A stretch of 64,000 nt of DNA from Rhodonellum psychrophilum GCM71 = DSM 17998. Its GTDB lineage: Bacteria > Bacteroidota > Bacteroidia > Cytophagales > Cyclobacteriaceae. Each line of letters opens with the position of its first letter. Position 1 is the stretch's first letter. Under the pieces are notes generated by a model, which was not told where the DNA came from, did not search any database, and saw only the letters and a program-made list of their open reading frames with translations. Location of the stretch: contig NZ_KB906680.1 of NCBI RefSeq assembly GCF_000381545.1, forward strand, positions 62,001-126,000, written 5' to 3'. Below are positions 16,929-26,800 of this stretch, one piece after another. The translations under genes were made by a program, and so were the position numbers.

Positions 16929-17926
16929 TTCAGTTCCTCTAAAATCTTGTTCCAAACGGTTTCATCGATCGGAATTCCTTGATCCATGTTTTCTTTTCTG
17001 ATGCGTGCAATATTTTCACCGGGATACCGGATTTCCTTTCCGTCAAAAACAGCAGAAGATTTCAAATCCTGAAGGATCGAGTCCAATTTGTCATCTGACC
17101 AAGCATCCATTCCCAGTTTGTAGGGATTCAGACAGATAAAAACCTGGGAAACCCCATATTCCTCTCCCGATTCTCCAACTTCATGCGTGGCTTTCCCTCC
17201 CGACAGGATGGATGCCAACATGTCCAACACAAGGGAAAGTCCAGCCCCTTTCCAAAGTCCAATCGGCAATGCCAACTCATGGTCAATGATTTCTCCGGGG
17301 GATTTGGTCAAATCCCCTACTTGGTCGAAACCGGCTTCAAAAGGCATTTCTTTTCCTTCCCTCAAATAGGTCGTCATTTTTCCATACGAAAACTGGGACA
17401 TGGCCATGTCCAACACCACTGCTCCATTCTTTCGGGGAATAGCGACTACCAAGGGATTGTTTCCGAGTTTGGGTTCACTTCCTCCCCATGCTGGCATATT
17501 GGGTTTGGTATTGGTGAAACAAATCCCGATGCAACCTGCGTCAACAGCCTGCCATCCGTAATTCCCCGCACGCATCCAATGATTCGTGTTTTGAAGGGCA
17601 ACAATTCCCAGGCCATGCTTTTTGGCCAGTGTAATCGCCCTTTCCATACATTGATGGGCATTTAAATTTCCGGGGCCGAGATTTCCATTCCACCTTTCGA
17701 ACATCCCAAAAGCATCCATTTTTTCTGCTTCGGCAGTTGGGTGAACCAATTTTTTCTGAATCATGCTCAGAAAAACCGGGAATCGGTCGAGTCCATGGGA
17801 AGGCACGCCATCCAGGCTGGATTTGGCGAAAAGAGCGGAACACAAGGCTCCGCTTTTTTTAGAAAACCCATAATGGGACAGGATTTTCTCCAAGGTGGAG
17901 ATCACAGTGGTATAAGGGATCCTCAT
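16925..17926 (-). CDS. Malate/lactate dehydrogenase-family reductase, similar to 2,3-diketo-L-gulonate reductase
   Basis: This protein of about 333 residues belongs to the type-2 malate/L-lactate dehydrogenase family. Motifs match 2,3-diketo-L-gulonate reductase (DlgD/YiaK): DGVPSHGLDRFPVFL, GNLNAHQCMERAI, NTNHWMRAGNYGWQA (catalytic His within), WGGSEPKLGNNPLVVAIP and GLWKGAGLSLVLDMLA. These enzymes reduce keto-acids with NAD(P)H. I use the ATG at 17926 (MRIPYTTV), which aligns with the family N-terminus; 17956 is an alternative. The stop overlaps the next gene's start. In this context it may act on a keto-uronate branch, or substitute for a missing uronate-pathway reductase (inference). Confidence 0.85.
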   Translation of the reverse strand: MRIPYTTVISTLEKILSHYGFSKKSGALCSALFAKSSLDGVPSHGLDRFPVFLSMIQKKLVHPTAEAEKMDAFGMFERWNGNLGPGNLNAHQCMERAITLAKKHGLGIVALQNTNHWMRAGNYGWQAVDAGCIGICFTNTKPNMPAWGGSEPKLGNNPLVVAIPRKNGAVVLDMAMSQFSYGKMTTYLREGKEMPFEAGFDQVGDLTKSPGEIIDHELALPIGLWKGAGLSLVLDMLASILSGGKATHEVGESGEEYGVSQVFICLNPYKLGMDAWSDDKLDSILQDLKSSAVFDGKEIRYPGENIARIRKENMDQGIPIDETVWNKILEELK

Positions 17927-18024
17927 GCTTTGATTTCGGACAATATCCAAGGCCAAGAAATTTAAGGGAAATGAATGTTATCCTTTGGCAATTCCAGAGA
18001 AGATGTTTTTTGCGGTTAGTCGAT

Positions 18025-18312
18025 TCAGAGACCTTGGACCACCAGCATTTTGGCCTTGGATGCTTGGTGACGGATATTCTTGGCCTTGGTATATTCTTCG
18101 GATGCCCACCAAGTTTTTGCGATTTCCACTGATGGAAATTCAATCATCACAAAGCGCTCGGGATTCCAATCTCCTTCCAGAGATTCTGTCTGTACTCCCC
18201 TGACAATGAATTTTCCACCAAAAGCTTCCACTGCCGGACCACTCAATTTCTTATAGGACTCATACAATTCAGGATCGTGGATACTGACTTCGACCAATAC
18301 GTAAGCAGGCAT
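18025..18312 (-). CDS. DUF1330 family small protein
   Basis: The 95-residue protein is a complete DUF1330 domain, a dimeric alpha/beta-barrel ferredoxin-like fold: AYVLVEVSIHDPELYESYKK at the N-terminus, GGKFIVRG in the middle, and the diagnostic ERFVMIEFPSVEIAKTWWASEEY. It is cytoplasmic. The biochemical role of the family is not established. It stands 98 bp upstream of the reductase gene on the same strand and may be the first gene of that unit; repeat copy B lies in its upstream region. Confidence 0.85.
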   Translation of the reverse strand: MPAYVLVEVSIHDPELYESYKKLSGPAVEAFGGKFIVRGVQTESLEGDWNPERFVMIEFPSVEIAKTWWASEEYTKAKNIRHQASKAKMLVVQGL

Positions 18313-18658
18313 AAATATTTATTTTAGTTTTAAAATTGATTTAATTTTCTATCAGAAGAGCGCGATTTACTTGGATAATCTGGCATCAATCACCAATCGA
18401 TTATGCTGTTGGATGTGCTGCTCCTTATTCTCCAAATAGTCTGATTTTCTTTCCCTTTCAACCCCATTGGGAAATCCTATGCATATTCCGGGTTGAATTG
18501 CGGGCAATCTCCAATCCTTCTCGCCAAAGGATGAAGTAAATACAAAAACAGAATTATTCCCAATTGGAAGCAAAAATACCTGAAATATAAAGGCCTTGAT
18601 ATTGGTCTACTACTGGCTTTCCACTGAGGTGCATTTCAAAGGACAGGAATATTTAGAG
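18313..18658. other. Intergenic region containing repeat copy B
   Basis: It separates the AsmA-like gene from the DUF1330 gene, both on the minus strand. Apart from repeat copy B I see a weak palindromic ACCAATCGATTATG word at 18386-18400, too degenerate to call an operator. Confidence 0.5.
18427..18496 (+). repeat. Dispersed intergenic repeat, copy B
   Basis: Reads CTCCAAATAGTCTGATTTTC then TTTCCCTTTCAACCCC, a 13-base spacer, and CTATGCATATTCCGGGTTG. This is the clearest complete copy: both the left core and the right end are intact. Confidence 0.8.
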
Positions 18659-21600
18659 CTAGTCTTTGTCCCGTTTCAAGCTGATTTTATAATCATCAGG
18701 GGTGCCTTTCATATTGATATTGACAAAACGGATTCTGCGATCCGTGTCCCGGTAAACAATCGCATCTTCTTGTTCAGGATCAATTTCATTCTTGTTTTTC
18801 CCTCCAAAAAGAGAACGGAACCCAACTTGCGTCACCATCGCCAAAGGAACCCTGATGAAGTAGTCCATGTTCAGGTCCAGACTTTGTTTGCCCGATAGTT
18901 CTATAAATCCCAAACTGGAGTTGATCGTCATCTTCGGGATACTCAAAACGCCACCCTTCAGGTCGAAAGTGTTACTCAAGGTGTCAAACCGAATGTTTTT
19001 GAGGTTTCTGTCCGAAAAATAATCCGACATGGCATCCATGGGCGCAAAATTCACAATACTTCCCTGATAGATGGTCAAATCCATTTTGGCATCAGATTTT
19101 TCGATGATCGGTGTCAAATCAGGATAAACCAAGAATTTGCTGGTAATGGTCCCACTGACCAAACCATGGAGATTTTCATTGATGAGATAGTCCTGTCCAA
19201 AATTCTCAAACTTAATCAACAATTTGTCCAAATCCAGTTTTTTGGCCTTCATGGTGCTGTGGAAGTAAATTTCCTCAGGGTTTGAACCATTGAAATAACC
19301 GCTTACGCCCAATGTCCCGTCGGCCGCGCTGAGACCTAGGGTATCCAAATAGAGATAATGATCTGTCGTTGTTCTTGCTTTTGCGAACACGTCTTCCAGC
19401 CAGAAGGTATGGTAATTCATTTTTCCAATTTCCAAGGAAAAATCCATATTCGAGAAAGGCAGTTCAAATACATTGAATGCATCCTGATGGTTGGTGTCGG
19501 TTTCAAACCCATCAAAACCCATCAAAGCATCCAAATCCAACGTTTTTGCTTTGAGATGGAGATAATTGCGTTTTGATGCGAGAGTGTCTTTTTCCCCCAT
19601 AAAATACCCCAGCATCAACCTGAAATCAGAGGTTCCCATTTTCCCGCTGAGGGAATCCAAAGTGAGATAGTCGTTTTCATAATGCAGTTTGCCTTGAAAA
19701 TTCTCCAACTTAAGGGGATGGATTTTCATTTTTCCTTCCAAGGCCTTCAGGTGTAAGTCAGCAGAATGAAATCCACCCTGAAAATTCAGGTCCACTTTTC
19801 CCTTTAGCTTCAATTCAGAAAATACTTCCTCCTGATAATCCTCCGGTAAATAATTCACTCCATCATAACGCAGGAGGTCATTGATTTTCAATTGATTTGA
19901 AACTAGGTCAAATTCAAGACTGCTTTTCCCCACCTTTTCTTCCTGAAACCATTTCCGGTAGTTGTTGATCTTGCCCGTAAATAAAAAATCACTTTTATCG
20001 ATTTCACCCCTAAAATCCTTGATTTCGATCGTGTTTTCATCGATCAGCAAGTCAACATCAAAATCATGAAAAACATGGGGGTAATGCTTCAATTTGGCAT
20101 AGAAATCCTCGATGAAAAACTCACCTTTGGGTAGGTATTCATAATGATGCAAATCATATCCAGTGGTTTCAAAGGCCATCTTGATTTCAAAATCGGAAAT
20201 CACCTCCTCCATTTTTGCCCCTGCAGAATCGGATGGAATGAGTTGTCCGAGGTCTATTTGTTTGGATTTGACCCTAAAACTGGCCTTTAAGGGCAAATTA
20301 TTCCCATGCAACAATACGGGGAAATCGTCCAATTCCCCAGAAAAAGCAAAATCAGAATTTCCCATTTTAAAACTCAGGGCATCCAAAACCAGTTTCCCAT
20401 GCTTCATAAAAGCATAACCGTTTGCTTGGGTGACGGCTTTTTCCAGACCGGGAACAGAAAAACTCAAATCCTTCAAAAAGATTTCACTTTGGAGGCTTTC
20501 CTGAACCGTGGCCAAGCCAGACGAGGCCAAATCCATGTCAATCATTTCATCAAAATCCATGTTCAAAATCACCTGACCGGTAATCCCCTGAAGACCTTCC
20601 ACTTCGAAAAACTCACCCAAAAAACCCAAGTCCAAGTCCGCATTTAAGTTGACTTTGATAAATGGATCTTCAAAATCCCGTACAATGAGTCTTCCTTGAA
20701 ATGTTCCCTGATCAGGTCGGGCGGAGAAATTCTGCAATTGAATTTCGGAAGTTTTCAAATTCCGGTCTTTCCCATTGGTGTAGAATCCTGAAAAATGGAG
20801 TGCATCCACTTTTTTGTCAATGGCAGGATTTAGAAAATAAGCATTGTTTGCTCCAAATTCTACGGAAATGGCTGGGCTTTCCTCCTTACCGGCAATCCCC
20901 TTGACTGAACCCAAAAAGTAAACTTCGCCTTCATTTTTATATCTGCTCAGGATTTCTCCAACCTCTTTAGGTGCAAATGCTGCGAAAATATTGAAATCAG
21001 GCTTCTCTCCATTGATTTTTAAATCCAGCCCAATTCCTTCTTCCAATATTTTGATTTCTCCTGAAAGTGCCAATATCGCTTCTTCCAGTTTGAGCATTGA
21101 AGGGGAAATAATGACTTGCTGCAGTTTTTCAAAATAATCCAACTCTAAGTCCAGATGAATCTTTTTATCGGCAAAAAAAGTAGGTGCGCCATCCTGTTCA
21201 TAGTCAAACACCAGATCCGAAAGTAAATCAATGAAAATATGGTCCTCCCGGAAGCGGAAATCAGATTGGAGCGATCCAATATGAAAAACAAAATCGCTTT
21301 TTTGGGCCAAATCTGAATAGGTGATGTCAAACTTTTCTATCACGATTCCCGCAAGGTCAAAGACCAATGCCTCCTCGGTTTCCGTTGCATCCTTCTCTTC
21401 CGAAATCCCTTTTGCCAAGAGCAAATTGATGTCTCCATTTTCATATTTGACAACATGAAGCTGGCCATTGCTGATTTCCAACTTTTTGACGGAATAATTG
21501 CCTCTTATGATGTCCCAAATATTGAACCCTACATAAAAGTCTTCTGCTTCATAAATGGGTTTTGATTGATTATCCTTGCTTTCATAGAACTTTATCCCCT

Positions 21601-21817
21601 TCAAATCAATCGAGATATATGGGAAATTTGCAAAAGGAGAAATATAAGAATCCTCAATGGTCAACTCCCCCACAAACTGCTCATTGATGGCGGTGATTGC
21701 TTTTTGGGTGAGCTGATTTTGGTTTTGATAGACGATCCAAATGGAACTGATGCCCAACATCAGTGGGATCAATACTACAAGTGAGAGATAGAATATTTTT
21801 TTCCTTTTCATGTTCAA
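18659..21817 (-). CDS. AsmA-like inner-membrane/periplasmic protein
   Basis: This 1052-residue protein has one N-terminal membrane anchor (residues about 8-28, FYLSLVVLIPLMLGISSIWIV) followed by a very long periplasmic region of repeating amphipathic beta-strands. The start (VGELTIEDSYISPFANFPYISIDLKGIKF) and the C-terminal segment around 940-1040 (FDLKGGVLSIPKMTINSSLGFIELSGKQ) follow the AsmA and AsmA-like C-terminal pattern. AsmA relatives build bridge-like lipid conduits between the inner and outer membrane, so a part in outer-membrane lipid supply is likely. It is flanked by repeats and has no clear operon partner. Confidence 0.85.
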   Translation of the reverse strand: MNMKRKKIFYLSLVVLIPLMLGISSIWIVYQNQNQLTQKAITAINEQFVGELTIEDSYISPFANFPYISIDLKGIKFYESKDNQSKPIYEAEDFYVGFNIWDIIRGNYSVKKLEISNGQLHVVKYENGDINLLLAKGISEEKDATETEEALVFDLAGIVIEKFDITYSDLAQKSDFVFHIGSLQSDFRFREDHIFIDLLSDLVFDYEQDGAPTFFADKKIHLDLELDYFEKLQQVIISPSMLKLEEAILALSGEIKILEEGIGLDLKINGEKPDFNIFAAFAPKEVGEILSRYKNEGEVYFLGSVKGIAGKEESPAISVEFGANNAYFLNPAIDKKVDALHFSGFYTNGKDRNLKTSEIQLQNFSARPDQGTFQGRLIVRDFEDPFIKVNLNADLDLGFLGEFFEVEGLQGITGQVILNMDFDEMIDMDLASSGLATVQESLQSEIFLKDLSFSVPGLEKAVTQANGYAFMKHGKLVLDALSFKMGNSDFAFSGELDDFPVLLHGNNLPLKASFRVKSKQIDLGQLIPSDSAGAKMEEVISDFEIKMAFETTGYDLHHYEYLPKGEFFIEDFYAKLKHYPHVFHDFDVDLLIDENTIEIKDFRGEIDKSDFLFTGKINNYRKWFQEEKVGKSSLEFDLVSNQLKINDLLRYDGVNYLPEDYQEEVFSELKLKGKVDLNFQGGFHSADLHLKALEGKMKIHPLKLENFQGKLHYENDYLTLDSLSGKMGTSDFRLMLGYFMGEKDTLASKRNYLHLKAKTLDLDALMGFDGFETDTNHQDAFNVFELPFSNMDFSLEIGKMNYHTFWLEDVFAKARTTTDHYLYLDTLGLSAADGTLGVSGYFNGSNPEEIYFHSTMKAKKLDLDKLLIKFENFGQDYLINENLHGLVSGTITSKFLVYPDLTPIIEKSDAKMDLTIYQGSIVNFAPMDAMSDYFSDRNLKNIRFDTLSNTFDLKGGVLSIPKMTINSSLGFIELSGKQSLDLNMDYFIRVPLAMVTQVGFRSLFGGKNKNEIDPEQEDAIVYRDTDRRIRFVNINMKGTPDDYKISLKRDKD

Positions 21818-21834
21818 TCGTTGTTAGGCCATAC

Positions 21835-21993
21835 CCATTTCATTCCAGCCTGGAATTGGTGAATAATCAGTCTTTGTTTGCAATTATCAGCTTCACCAAA
21901 TCGCCAATATGCCAAAATCCCCAAACAGTCTGATTTTCTTGCAGTTTCAACCCTTTTTGTAAAAACCAATGCATACTTCCGTTTCAATCAATT
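21835..21993 (+). repeat. Dispersed intergenic repeat, copy C with extended left flank
   Basis: The core at 21926-21953 reads CAGTCTGATTTTCTTGCAG followed by TTTCAACCC, and then AATGCATACTTCCG. The left flank (ATTCCAGCCTGG and AATCAGTCTTTGTTTG at 21843-21880) matches copy D (ATTCCAGCCTGA, GATCAGTCAATTGTTTG). Full repeat length may therefore reach about 150 bp. Confidence 0.75.
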
Positions 21994-22110
21994 GGCAGCT
22001 ATATTAAGTCCAAAAAAAGGCAAATGGTTCGAAGGCCGGTTGCTCTTTATTCCAAATTCAAGAAATGGATTATCCATATATTTTTCACTTGATGCAGGCA
22101 AAACTCCATT

Positions 22111-23571
22111 TCACCCCAAAAACCAAATCAAGAAGTAGGCAAAAACAGAAACCACCAAAGACGCCAACAGTACCGGCAACAAGCACTTTTTCAGGATGGA
22201 GGCATAATCACTCACTCCTGCCACCGCTGCTGCAGCGATAATGTTGAACAGACAAACCGCATTGCCCAATGAGGCCCCCATAAGCTGCATGCTGAGCACA
22301 ATTTGAGGATTTAGGCCAAGACTTACGGCGGAAGAGTTTTGGACCGAACCAAAAATGATGTTCGAAACAGTGGTACTTCCAGAAATAAACGTCCCCAGGA
22401 TTCCGATCATCGGGCTGATCAAGGGATAAGCCTGCCCGGTTTTGATAAATTCAGCGGCGACGGCATCTATCATGGAAGGCATCTGCGCACTGCCACTGTT
22501 GAGCATCAGCTGCGTGATGGCGAGGGAAGGGAAAAGCACCAGAAAAACCGCGAAGGTTTTTGAAACTGCAGGTTTCCAATCAAATTTAAAGTCCTTAACC
22601 AGAAACAGGGCAAATGCGGAAGCGATCAAAAACGGTAGAAGTGGAGACCTTAGTGGCTGAAGTCCAGCACTTACATTTGTTCCGAGAATGGCTTTGAATT
22701 CGACCTTATAGGCCAGGAAGTCCGCTAATCCAGTAAATATCTTGGGAAGCAGCAGCAAGATGACCAGTACCAAATATGGCATCCATGGCTTAAGGTGTAT
22801 TTTTTTGTTTTTGAAAAGAAAAATGTAAGAGACCACAGCCATCACCACCGCGGCAATAATTCCAGTCAATTCCCTCAAATAAAAGGAACCCAAAACCAAG
22901 GGAGCCATGATAGCGAAATACAATATCCATGCGTAGGTTGGATTGTTTTCCGTGGTTTCTCTCTTCAGGAAAACCAAAACAAAGACCAGAATCACCATTC
23001 CTGCCAAAAATATCCCTGCGGTCGAATAAAGATAAATGTTGCTGACGGCCTCTATCGGGAGCTCCAGGGGAATTTGGAAACCTGCGGTAACGGGTGTACC
23101 AACAGCTCCCGCCATCGCAAAAAGCCCGTCAATAAGCAGCACCACGGCAATGGACAGCAAAGGAGAATAGCCCAATGAAATCAACAAAAGAGGAACAATG
23201 GCTCCCGGTGTACCAAAGCCCGCAACACTTTCAAAGAATGCGGTAAGGAAGAATGCCAAGAAGTAAAACTTAAAGGACTTGTCGGGATGGATTGCGGCAA
23301 GGGAATCTTTAATGCCAGATATATAGGATTTCTGCTCCATGATCTGGTAGAGAAATATCGCCCCAAAAATGATCATCGAAATATTGACCGTCCCAGTCAA
23401 TGCGCTTATCAGGGAAGCCAAAAATGGGAAAACTCCGTTTCCCCAGAGAAAAAACAAGGCCGATGTGACCATGAAACCTGCATAAATACCGGTTTTGACA
23501 CCTTTTGCCAAGCTAAGAACGAGCAGGGTCAGGATGGGAAGAAAGGAAAGCAATATAAAAGGCAGCGTCAT
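22111..23571 (-). CDS. L-lactate permease family transporter
   Basis: The 486-residue protein is hydrophobic throughout with about 12-14 membrane segments. Family features of LctP/LldP are clear: FFESVAGFGTPGAIVPLLLISLG (about 112-134), GAVGTPVTAGF (about 156-166), and the second half SGSTTVSNIIFGSVQ (about 396-410). It is a little shorter than the 530-560 residues of well-studied members. It imports L-lactate or glycolate with protons. The gene stands alone; no lactate-oxidation genes (lutABC, lldD) adjoin it here. Substrate within the family is inferred. Confidence 0.88.
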   Translation of the reverse strand: MTLPFILLSFLPILTLLVLSLAKGVKTGIYAGFMVTSALFFLWGNGVFPFLASLISALTGTVNISMIIFGAIFLYQIMEQKSYISGIKDSLAAIHPDKSFKFYFLAFFLTAFFESVAGFGTPGAIVPLLLISLGYSPLLSIAVVLLIDGLFAMAGAVGTPVTAGFQIPLELPIEAVSNIYLYSTAGIFLAGMVILVFVLVFLKRETTENNPTYAWILYFAIMAPLVLGSFYLRELTGIIAAVVMAVVSYIFLFKNKKIHLKPWMPYLVLVILLLLPKIFTGLADFLAYKVEFKAILGTNVSAGLQPLRSPLLPFLIASAFALFLVKDFKFDWKPAVSKTFAVFLVLFPSLAITQLMLNSGSAQMPSMIDAVAAEFIKTGQAYPLISPMIGILGTFISGSTTVSNIIFGSVQNSSAVSLGLNPQIVLSMQLMGASLGNAVCLFNIIAAAAVAGVSDYASILKKCLLPVLLASLVVSVFAYFLIWFLG

Positions 23572-23810
23572 GGACCTGGGGAATTGTAAGATAAAACTAA
23601 TGAAATAAATTACGGGGTTATCACTTTAGATTTGATAACCTGAAAAAAAGATTCCTAAGGCTATACCTCAAATGCAATTGCCTTGATTTTCAACAAAGAA
23701 TATTGAAAATAAAATAAATTATAGGTAAAGTAAAGCTTTCGCATCAATCATGTCTGTTTTGGGAAGGAATTAAAAACTGAATACAATCGGTTTTAGAAAA
23801 GCCTTTAACA

Positions 23811-23842
23811 AAAAAAGCTGCCCCGAGTTGGGACAGCTTTTC
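23811..23842 (-). terminator. Terminator of the secreted nuclease gene
   Basis: On the minus strand AAAAGCTGTCCC pairs with GGGGCAGCTTTT (one G-U) around a 5-base loop and is followed by further U residues. It lies 24 bp after the nuclease stop codon. Confidence 0.88.
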
Positions 23843-23865
23843 TTATTTGAGATTGCTATGAAGTT

Positions 23866-26800
23866 CTATTTGATCAACAATCGCTCCACCGTCGTGTTTC
23901 CAAAACGGTCAGTGATCATAACCAAATAAACACCTTTTGCAAAGCTGCTCACCTCAAACTCAACATCTCCACTGGAACTGAGTACCTGCGCGAGTTGATG
24001 GCCGCCCATAGTGAGCAATTGCACATTGGTCAGGCCTCTTTCACCCTTGATACTCACATTGACTACTTGAGAAGCAGGGTTTGGGAAAACCTTCACATTG
24101 GCATTTGGTCCCGTGATCGGCAGCCTCACTTCATCGGAGATCGAAACACAACCCTCAGCATCTTCGATGGCTACCTGATACATTCCTGCGCCATTGAATT
24201 TTTCATTGGCAATGATGGAGGTGGCAAACAGGTCTCCATTTTTGTACCACTTGTAGGTGTATGCACCTTCTATCGTAAACACTCTTCCTTTTTCAAGGAA
24301 AATCACAGGCTTCGGAAGGGACTTGATCGACACGGCAAAAGGAGCTGTGCGGATGGATTCACAGATTTCAGAACCCAAAACAACCCTGTAAAGTTGATCA
24401 CTTTCAATTCCCGAAAGGGTCAAAAGATCCACGCCTTTTGAGTTGTCTACATTTATCCAAGTCGCTCCATTGTCACTGGATGATTCCCATCCGAGGATTT
24501 CGTCATAGACGCCTCCGATCAGTGCCAATTGGACTTCATTTCCTGCACATACTTGCGCGGTACCGGCAATGATACCGGCTTCCAAGTTGCAGTTAAATTC
24601 AAACCTTACCTTAACCGGAATATGGTCGGAAGTGGTATTGGCATAATTCTGAACCAAATCAAATGGAATCACCACTCTTTCAGAACCGGCAAGCCAGAGG
24701 TCATTCATCTCATTGGAAATGATCATGTGGTCAATCACATTCTCAAAAGCGATGAAAGTCCTCAATCCAGCATTGCTCAAACTGATGGTCGCAGGAATAT
24801 AGTTTTCCGAATCATTGATGTAATCGATGAAGGAGGTTTCTGTGGTATTCACCGTTGGCGCAGACTGATCTGCTACGGTTTCATCCAAATCCTCATTGAA
24901 ATCACCCAACAAAATCAAAGGCACATTGCCATAATACTGATCCAGTGAATCTTTCAGCACATTGACATCATATTTACGCATCGCATATCTTGGATTTGCA
25001 GCACTTTCCCCACCACCATTAGATCGGGTGTGTACGTTGACCAAGGAGATATTTTGCTTCACGCCATTGATGTTCGTCTTGATATCAAACAGGAAAGGAA
25101 GTCTTCCACTTGCCCAGAATCGATCCCTTGATGAAGGATAATTGCTCAAATTGGCAACATCGACTCCCTGAAGCAATACACGGGTGCTGACAGAATCCAC
25201 CGTTGCGGTTTTGTACAAATAGGTAAGCTTCTGTGCTTCGGAGAATTCTCCCACCTGCGATACCGCCGGTGAATGGAAACCTCTATAGCCAGGAAGCGCA
25301 GCTACCAATTCGTAGAATTTATCCAGATTGGTGATTTCCTGAAAAGCGTACACATCGGCATCAAGGTCCTCAATGATTGTTTTGACATTCTGCAATTGCA
25401 GGTCGACATTGTTTGGACCTTGGAAAGGTGTCGTGGAACCAAACCATTCCACATTCCAAGTCACCACGTCAAAGGTGTTTTCCTTGCCTTTGGTGGAACC
25501 TGTGAATCTGCCATATTCGACAGTTTCTCCCGCCGTGGTCAATTTCAGACTTGCCACATCTACACCCACCATGGTTGGTGCATATTTGACTTGGATCGCA
25601 GATCTGAATTGATCACCTGGTACAAATACAATTTCCTGACTGAAAGTAATTCCGTCTCTAGAAATCACGAATGGTGCATCAATCGAAAGTGTTACAGCAT
25701 CGGTGAATCCGGTTGCGGTGAAGTTGTAGGATTTGGACGGGGAAATTTCTCCTGCATTGATCACCCCAAAGTGCATATTACTCAATGGACCGACAGCAAG
25801 GATCAAGTTTCTTGGCTGCTCCGCTTGGATCCGGATATTGAAATCTTCCACTCTCCATTCGGCGGCACCAACTTCCTCATCAGAGGTATAAATGAAGGCC
25901 AGATGCAATTGCCCATTTTTAAAATCCGTCAAATCAATGTTGTCTGCCAGCACATAACTTCCTGTGGAAACAGCAAATTTATCTTCCAATCCCACCCAAG
26001 TAAATTCTGGGGAATTGGGATCGCTGAATCCGTCATAATTGGAAGAAGCGACCAGTCTCAATCTTGGACCGCTAAAGAAAGCCCTGGAATAGAAGCTCAA
26101 GACAGGGAATTGATCGGTAGAAAGATCAAACAAAGGTGAAATCAACCAATTTTCATTGTCTTGCGCACCATTGGAGAAACCATTCATTTGAACGGCACTT
26201 CCGACATTGTTCAGTCCGGTGCCTGCAGCAGTGATCAACCAGTTTTGCGCTCCTCTTACACTGTAATCTGTCCAACCTTGCGTAGAGAACAAATCCGGGG
26301 TATTGAAGGATTGGGTGTAAGGAATGGCAGTCGTATTGCCGGATTCTATACCTCTCAATTTCACGATGGACCTGTAAATCTGCTCGCCTGTATGGACAAT
26401 AAATCCGTTTCTGATGCCATTGGCAAAAGCTGTTGGGACGAATCTTACAAGGATGTCTGTTGACGCTGCGCTCAAATTGGGAAGGGTCAATGTTTTCACG
26501 AAGTTTTCGCCATCCAAGGAAATCTCAAATGGTCCTTCCACACCAAGTTCAATGGATGCAGATGGCTGATTGACCGTGAAGGTATAGGAAGCGTTTTCAG
26601 AAATCTGGCCAGATGGCGTAACACCAAAATCAAGAGTTTCAGCGGAGAAAACGATAGTTCCTGCAGCATTTTCAGTGATCAAGTCCGATGCGAACCTTGG
26701 ATTGAATTGTGCTGTGGCATTGAACCTATCGACGATGCCGATCATATCAAAAGATTTGTCTGGGATAGGCGTGCCCACCAAAGGATGGTTTGCCGTCGGA

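Noticed and set aside
18386-18400. ACCAATCGATTATG as a further LacI-type operator
   Set aside because: Only the central CAATCGATT matches; flanking bases do not pair, and it lies inside a repeat region.
25273-26139. Plus-strand frame of 288 codons inside the nuclease gene
   Set aside because: Antisense to the continuous 1956-codon frame, which has domains throughout; the reverse frame has no motif.
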